Shown piece by piece: positions 12,371-15,161 of a DNA stretch of 15,161 nucleotides; position 1 is the first letter of the stretch, and each line of letters starts with the position of its first letter. Both the position numbers and the translations under genes were made by a program. The notes beneath the pieces are model-generated. The model worked only from the letters and a program-made list of their open reading frames with translations. It ran no database searches and was not told the DNA's origin. The stretch comes from Acidimicrobiales bacterium. Its GTDB lineage: Bacteria; Actinomycetota; Acidimicrobiia; Acidimicrobiales; VFJN01. The DNA is taken from the NCBI GenBank assembly GCA_016936035.1, contig JAFGPU010000383.1:1-15161 (forward strand), written 5' to 3'.

Positions 12371-13180
12371 ATGGCCACCGACTCGCCACCAGCGACCCCG
12401 GCCGCCGACGGTGCCGTGCGGTACGAGGTCGCCGATCACGTCGCCCGGCTCACCATCGACCGGCCGGAACGGCGCAACGCCGTGACGTGGTCGATGCTCG
12501 CCGACTTGCGAGCCGCGTTCGCCCGCGCCCGAGCCGACGACGACGTGCGCGTGTGCGTGCTGACCGGGGCCGGCGAGCGCGCGTTCTGCGCCGGCGCCGA
12601 CCTGGCGGGCATGGCCGGGGCCGGCGCGTTCGACCTGCACGAGGCCCGCGGCGAGCTGGCCCGGCTCTTCCAGGACATGTACGCGCTCGGCAAGCCGATC
12701 GTCGCCCGGGTCCGGGGGTACGCCCTGGCCGGCGGCTTCGGGCTGGCGCTGGCGTGCGACATGGTGGTGGCGGCGGACGACGCCGTCTTCGGCGCCCCCG
12801 AGGTCGACGTGGGGCTGTGGCCCCACATGATCACCGTGCCCCTCATCCGGTCGATGCCGCCCAAGGTGGCTCTCGACCTGATGCTGACCGGCCGGCGGGT
12901 CGACGCCGCCGAGGCCGCCCGGATCGGGTTCGTCACCCGGGTCGTGACCCCGGCTGAGCTCGACGCGGCGGTGGACGAGCTCGCCGCCACGCTCGCCGCG
13001 AAGTCGCCGGCGGCCGTCAGGTTGGGCCGCGATGCCTTCTACGCCGTCTGGGACCAGGACGTCGAGACGTCGCTGCGCATGCTGCACCCGCTGCTGGCGG
13101 TGACGGCCGCCACCGAGGACGCGGCCGAGGGCATCGCTGCGTTCCGCGAGAAGCGGCCGCCCCGGTGGAGCGGCCGCTGA
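12371..13180 (+). CDS. Enoyl-CoA hydratase/isomerase family protein
   Basis: This crotonase-fold acyl-CoA enzyme has 269 residues. It contains LTIDRPERRNAV (27-38), the first oxyanion-hole block AFCAGADLAGM (71-81), the second block RGYALAGGFGLALACDMVVA (115-134), and GAPEVDVGLWPHMI (141-154). Compared with rat mitochondrial hydratase, the second catalytic acid (rat Glu164) is present as Glu144 in PEVDVG, whereas the position of rat Glu144 is Gly124 (GGFGLA in place of GGGCELA). Loss of one acid is common in isomerases and other crotonases, so a plain hydratase reaction is uncertain. Start at 12371: TAGCGT box 8 nt upstream and no ribosome binding site; an N-terminal extension in the same frame has no family similarity. 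It probably acts in cytosolic acyl-CoA breakdown or modification. Confidence 0.93.
   Translation: MATDSPPATPAADGAVRYEVADHVARLTIDRPERRNAVTWSMLADLRAAFARARADDDVRVCVLTGAGERAFCAGADLAGMAGAGAFDLHEARGELARLFQDMYALGKPIVARVRGYALAGGFGLALACDMVVAADDAVFGAPEVDVGLWPHMITVPLIRSMPPKVALDLMLTGRRVDAAEAARIGFVTRVVTPAELDAAVDELAATLAAKSPAAVRLGRDAFYAVWDQDVETSLRMLHPLLAVTAATEDAAEGIAAFREKRPPRWSGR
13152..13178 (+). terminator. Hairpin overlapping the end of the enoyl-CoA hydratase-family gene
   Basis: AGCGGCCG (13152-13159) and CGGCCGCT (13171-13178) form an 8-bp stem with an 11-nt loop; the last pair includes the T of the TGA stop. It lies just before a convergent gene and may help terminate transcription, though part or all of it could simply be coding constraint. 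Confidence 0.35.
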
Positions 13181-13225
13181 CGCCCGGCGCCGCGCGTGGG
13201 ACCGGTGATCCGCCGTCGGGCGGGG

Positions 13226-14032
13226 TCAGCCGTCGCCGCCCATGCCCATGAGCACGTCGGCCGGGATGCAATCGGTCATGGCCGTGATGATGGCGGCCTG
13301 CTGCTCGCTGGTCAGGGCCCCGCTGGTGAAGGGGTCCTCGCCGCTGTTGCCGATCTCGATCAGTCCCTCGAGCCCGATCTCGTCGAGCATCGCCTCCGCC
13401 GCGCACTCGGCCTGCTCGGTGGTGATCTGGCCGCCGGCGCCTTCCTCGAGTCCTGCGGCCAGCACCGAGACGAGCGCGTCGTCCGAGGCGCCGTCCCCGA
13501 GGTCGTCGAGCTCGTCGAGGCCGAGGTCGTCACCGCCGTCCGCCGTGTCGTCCGTGGAGTCGGCAGCGGTCGCGTCGCTCGTCGCTGACGTTTCGTCCGT
13601 GGCGAGGTCGTCGTCGCCGTCGTCGTCGCTGACCAGCACGAACGTGATGCCGGCGATGAGGGCGACGGCCAGGGCGGCCAATCCGACGATCAGCCCCGTC
13701 GACGGGCCCGACCGGGGTGGCTGGGCCCAGGCCACCTCGCCGCTGCCAGGCGGGGACGGGTGGCCGGACTCGCCGTAGCCGCCGTGCGGCGCGGGGCCGG
13801 GCGGCGTGCCGAAACCCGCCGGCTGGGGCGCGTAGGGCTGCGTCGCGTCCATGGGCCTCGTGGCGTCGGCGACCGTCGTGGGGTCGCCCGCCGTGGGTGC
13901 ACCTCCGGCGACGGGATCGACGGAGGCGACGCCCCCGTCGGCCACGTTGTCGGTCCAGGCGGTGCCGTCCCAGTAGCGATGCTCGTGGCGCCCCGTGGGA
14001 TCGGGGTTCCACCCGGCTGCGGGTGCGTTCAT
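13226..14032 (-). CDS. DUF2510 domain membrane protein with acidic linker
   Basis: The protein has 268 residues. The N-terminal DUF2510 motif is GWNPDPTGRHEHRYWDGTAWTDNV (7-30; written here only as its key residues G7-W8, P10-D11-P12, RYWDG 19-23, W26). A Pro/Gly/Ala-rich linker follows to about 110, then one TM helix (112-134), a strongly acidic Asp/Ser/Thr/Ala stretch (136-185), and a C-terminal domain with Cys210 and Cys255 that could form a disulfide (QAECAAEAML and ITAMTDCIPADVLMG). The layout suggests a cytoplasmic N-terminus and an extracytoplasmic C-terminal domain. Function is unknown; DUF2510 is common in actinobacterial membrane proteins. The ATG at 14032 has GAGGA about 7 nt upstream. 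It is convergent with the upstream crotonase gene and divergent from the next. Confidence 0.88.
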   Translation of the reverse strand: MNAPAAGWNPDPTGRHEHRYWDGTAWTDNVADGGVASVDPVAGGAPTAGDPTTVADATRPMDATQPYAPQPAGFGTPPGPAPHGGYGESGHPSPPGSGEVAWAQPPRSGPSTGLIVGLAALAVALIAGITFVLVSDDDGDDDLATDETSATSDATAADSTDDTADGGDDLGLDELDDLGDGASDDALVSVLAAGLEEGAGGQITTEQAECAAEAMLDEIGLEGLIEIGNSGEDPFTSGALTSEQQAAIITAMTDCIPADVLMGMGGDG

Positions 14033-14160
14033 GGTCCGTCCTCGTGTGTCGTGTGCGCGCCGCCAGCCCGAGCCGGGGCACGTCCGCCGGCGCCGATGCT
14101 ATGGGGTGGGCGCTCCACGGGAGGGTTCGCCTCGGCTCGGAGGCGGCGCGACCGTCGCTG

Positions 14161-14166
14161 TAGCGT
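14161..14166 (+). promoter_or_regulatory. -10-like TAGCGT box, leaderless start
   Basis: TAGCGT ends 6 nt before the GTG at 14173, with no ribosome binding site. It is identical to the hexamer at 12357-12362. Confidence 0.5.
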
Positions 14167-14172
14167 GCCGCC

Positions 14173-14877
14173 GTGATCCAGACCGACGCCCGAGGCCCCG
14201 TCACCGTCCTGACGATCGATCGCCCGCAACGGCGCAACGCCGTCGATCACGCCACCCTCGAGGCCCTGGTCGGGGCCATCGACGCCTGCGGGGACGACGT
14301 GCGGGCCCTGGTGCTCACCGGCGCCGGCGGTCACTTCTGCGCCGGTGCCGACCTCAGCGGCGTCGAGGACGCGTCGTTCACCGCCCTGCTGCGATCGGTG
14401 CTCGACGGCCTCCGGCTGGCGCCGTTCGTCACCATCGCCGCCGCGGACGGCGCCGCCCTGGGGGCGGGCACGCAGCTGGCGATCGCCTGCGACCTGCGGG
14501 TGGCGACGCCGCAGGCGGGCTTCGGCATCCCCGCCGGGCGCCTCGGCCTGGCCGTCGACCTCTGGAGCGTGGAACGCCTGGCGCAGCTCGCGGGACACGG
14601 GCCGGCGCGGTCCATGCTGCTGGCCGCCGAGGTGGTCTCGGGCGAGCAGGCGCACGCCCTGGGCCTGGTGCAGCGCCTCGGCACCCTCGACGACGCCCTC
14701 GGGTGGGCCGCCACCATCGCAGAGCTGGCGCCGCTCACCCTGCGGGCGCACAAGGCCGCGCTGGAGGCACGGCCGGACGCAGCCGCCGCCCTCGAGCAGG
14801 CCTGGGCCAGCGAGGACCTGCAGGAGGGGCTGGCGGCGTTCCGCGAGCGCCGGCGCCCGGCCTTCCGCGCCCGCTGA
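14173..14877 (+). CDS. EchA6-like crotonase-family protein, probably non-catalytic
   Basis: A short crotonase-fold protein of 234 residues. It has LTIDRPQRRNAV (13-24), GHFCAGADLSGV (53-64), GAALGAGTQLAIACDLRV (93-110), FGIPAGRLGLAVDLWSVERL (117-136) and GHGPARSMLLAAE. Both catalytic acids of enoyl-CoA hydratase are gone: the first position is Gln101 (GTQLA instead of GCELA) and the second is in PAGRLG rather than PEIKIG. From memory, the central half closely resembles mycobacterial EchA6 (Rv0905), which also lacks the acids and binds long-chain acyl-CoA for delivery to FAS-II in mycolate synthesis instead of hydrating it. An acyl-CoA carrier or binding role is therefore plausible; mycolate involvement is not implied. 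The GTG start at 14173 is set by the TAGCGT box. Confidence 0.9.
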   Translation: MIQTDARGPVTVLTIDRPQRRNAVDHATLEALVGAIDACGDDVRALVLTGAGGHFCAGADLSGVEDASFTALLRSVLDGLRLAPFVTIAAADGAALGAGTQLAIACDLRVATPQAGFGIPAGRLGLAVDLWSVERLAQLAGHGPARSMLLAAEVVSGEQAHALGLVQRLGTLDDALGWAATIAELAPLTLRAHKAALEARPDAAAALEQAWASEDLQEGLAAFRERRRPAFRAR

Positions 14878-14888
14878 GCAGCAGGCCT

Positions 14889-14916
14889 CCCGCGCCCGCT
14901 GGTCGGCGGGCGCGGG
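14889..14916. terminator. Bidirectional GC-rich terminator hairpin between convergent genes
   Basis: CCCGCGCCCGC (14889-14899) and GCGGGCGCGGG (14906-14916) form a perfect 11-bp stem with a 6-nt loop. It lies 11 nt after the crotonase stop and 13 nt from the stop of the convergent gene. A second small stem, CCCGCT/AGCGGG (14921-14937), overlaps the minus-strand stop. No U-tract on either strand. Confidence 0.65.
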
Positions 14917-14929
14917 TCGGCCCGCTCGG

Positions 14930-15161
14930 TCAGCGGGCGGTGCCCTGCGCCGAGCCGGTCATCTCGCCCGCCGGGTCGACGAGCATGCACAGCAGCTCGC
15001 GGTCGCCGGCGTCCCACGACCCGGGCGTGGGCTCGAGCCAGGTGACCTGCAGCACCGAGTCCTCGTACGGCACCCCCACGAAGGTCTCGAACACCGGCAG
15101 GCACTGGTCGGTGACGATCGCCTCCATCTCGTCGGCTCCGGGCAGGGACTCGGTCTCGATC
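14930..15161 (-). CDS. Septum-formation-family-like protein, 5' part beyond the right edge
   Basis: The frame is open from the right edge to a TGA at 14930; 77 codons are visible. The segment CLPVFETFVGVPYEDSVLQV followed by TWLEPTPGSWDAGDRELLCMLVD matches what I recall of the C-terminal part of the actinobacterial septum-formation/DUF4190-linked family: a Cys, an aromatic-rich PYEDS stretch, a W-x-x-GDR motif and a second Cys (C-L-P ... L-L-C-M) likely to form a disulfide outside the cell. The tail PAGEMTGSAQGTAR is low complexity. An internal ATG at 15127 is not a likely start because the same frame continues upstream with ETESLPGADE. Membrane anchoring and any DUF2510-like part would lie outside the window. 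The name reflects family resemblance only; a role in septation is not shown. Confidence 0.65.
   Translation of the reverse strand, partial: IETESLPGADEMEAIVTDQCLPVFETFVGVPYEDSVLQVTWLEPTPGSWDAGDRELLCMLVDPAGEMTGSAQGTAR

Overview
The window is very GC-rich DNA (about 70 % by eye) and looks like an actinobacterium. Clues are the gene content (DUF2510 and septum-formation type proteins, a FasR-like TetR regulator, two crotonase-fold proteins of which one resembles mycobacterial EchA6, a free-standing LigD-type polymerase domain), frequent GTG starts, and several starts placed 6-8 nt after a TANNNT box as expected for leaderless transcripts. A lineage such as the Acidimicrobiia would fit, but that placement is inference. 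No rRNA, tRNA, CRISPR array or intact transposon was seen.

Region 1 (1-3313, minus strand): a family-5 substrate-binding lipoprotein and the two permeases of a dipeptide/oligopeptide-type ABC importer. The second permease is cut by the left edge. A perfect 16-bp hairpin covers the start of the first permease gene and separates binding-protein from permease expression.

Region 2 (3414-6625): a CHASE3 hybrid histidine kinase (minus) lies back to back with a receiver-domain protein (plus) whose output domain is a PIG-L/LmbE-type deacetylase rather than a DNA-binding domain. The two share a short divergent region with a palindrome. The deacetylase domain lacks one of the usual metal ligands. This is the least conventional system in the window.

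Region 3 (6626-7962): an acyl-CoA dehydrogenase gene with the operator-like palindrome GTTACCGGCCGGTAAC at its promoter. The same GTTACC-N4-GGTAAC pattern occurs upstream of the TetR gene about 5 kb away (tetR at 11310-11912), which suggests an autoregulated lipid regulator controlling both.

Region 4 (7963-9884): an accessory-looking stretch. It holds a frameshifted, internally deleted relic that resembles TIGR02679/DUF2399 (JetD of type II Wadjet), then three 23-bp tandem repeats, then an AAA ATPase/DUF4143 gene.

Region 5 (9998-10969): a LigD-type polymerase/primase domain protein without a ligase. It is followed by a 340-bp gap without a gene that holds several hairpins.

Region 6 (11310-15161): the FasR-like TetR regulator, a small two-TM membrane protein, an enoyl-CoA hydratase-family gene, a DUF2510 membrane protein, an EchA6-like crotonase without catalytic acids, and the 3' part of a septum-formation-type gene at the right edge. 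Most genes end in GC-rich hairpins without a U-tract.
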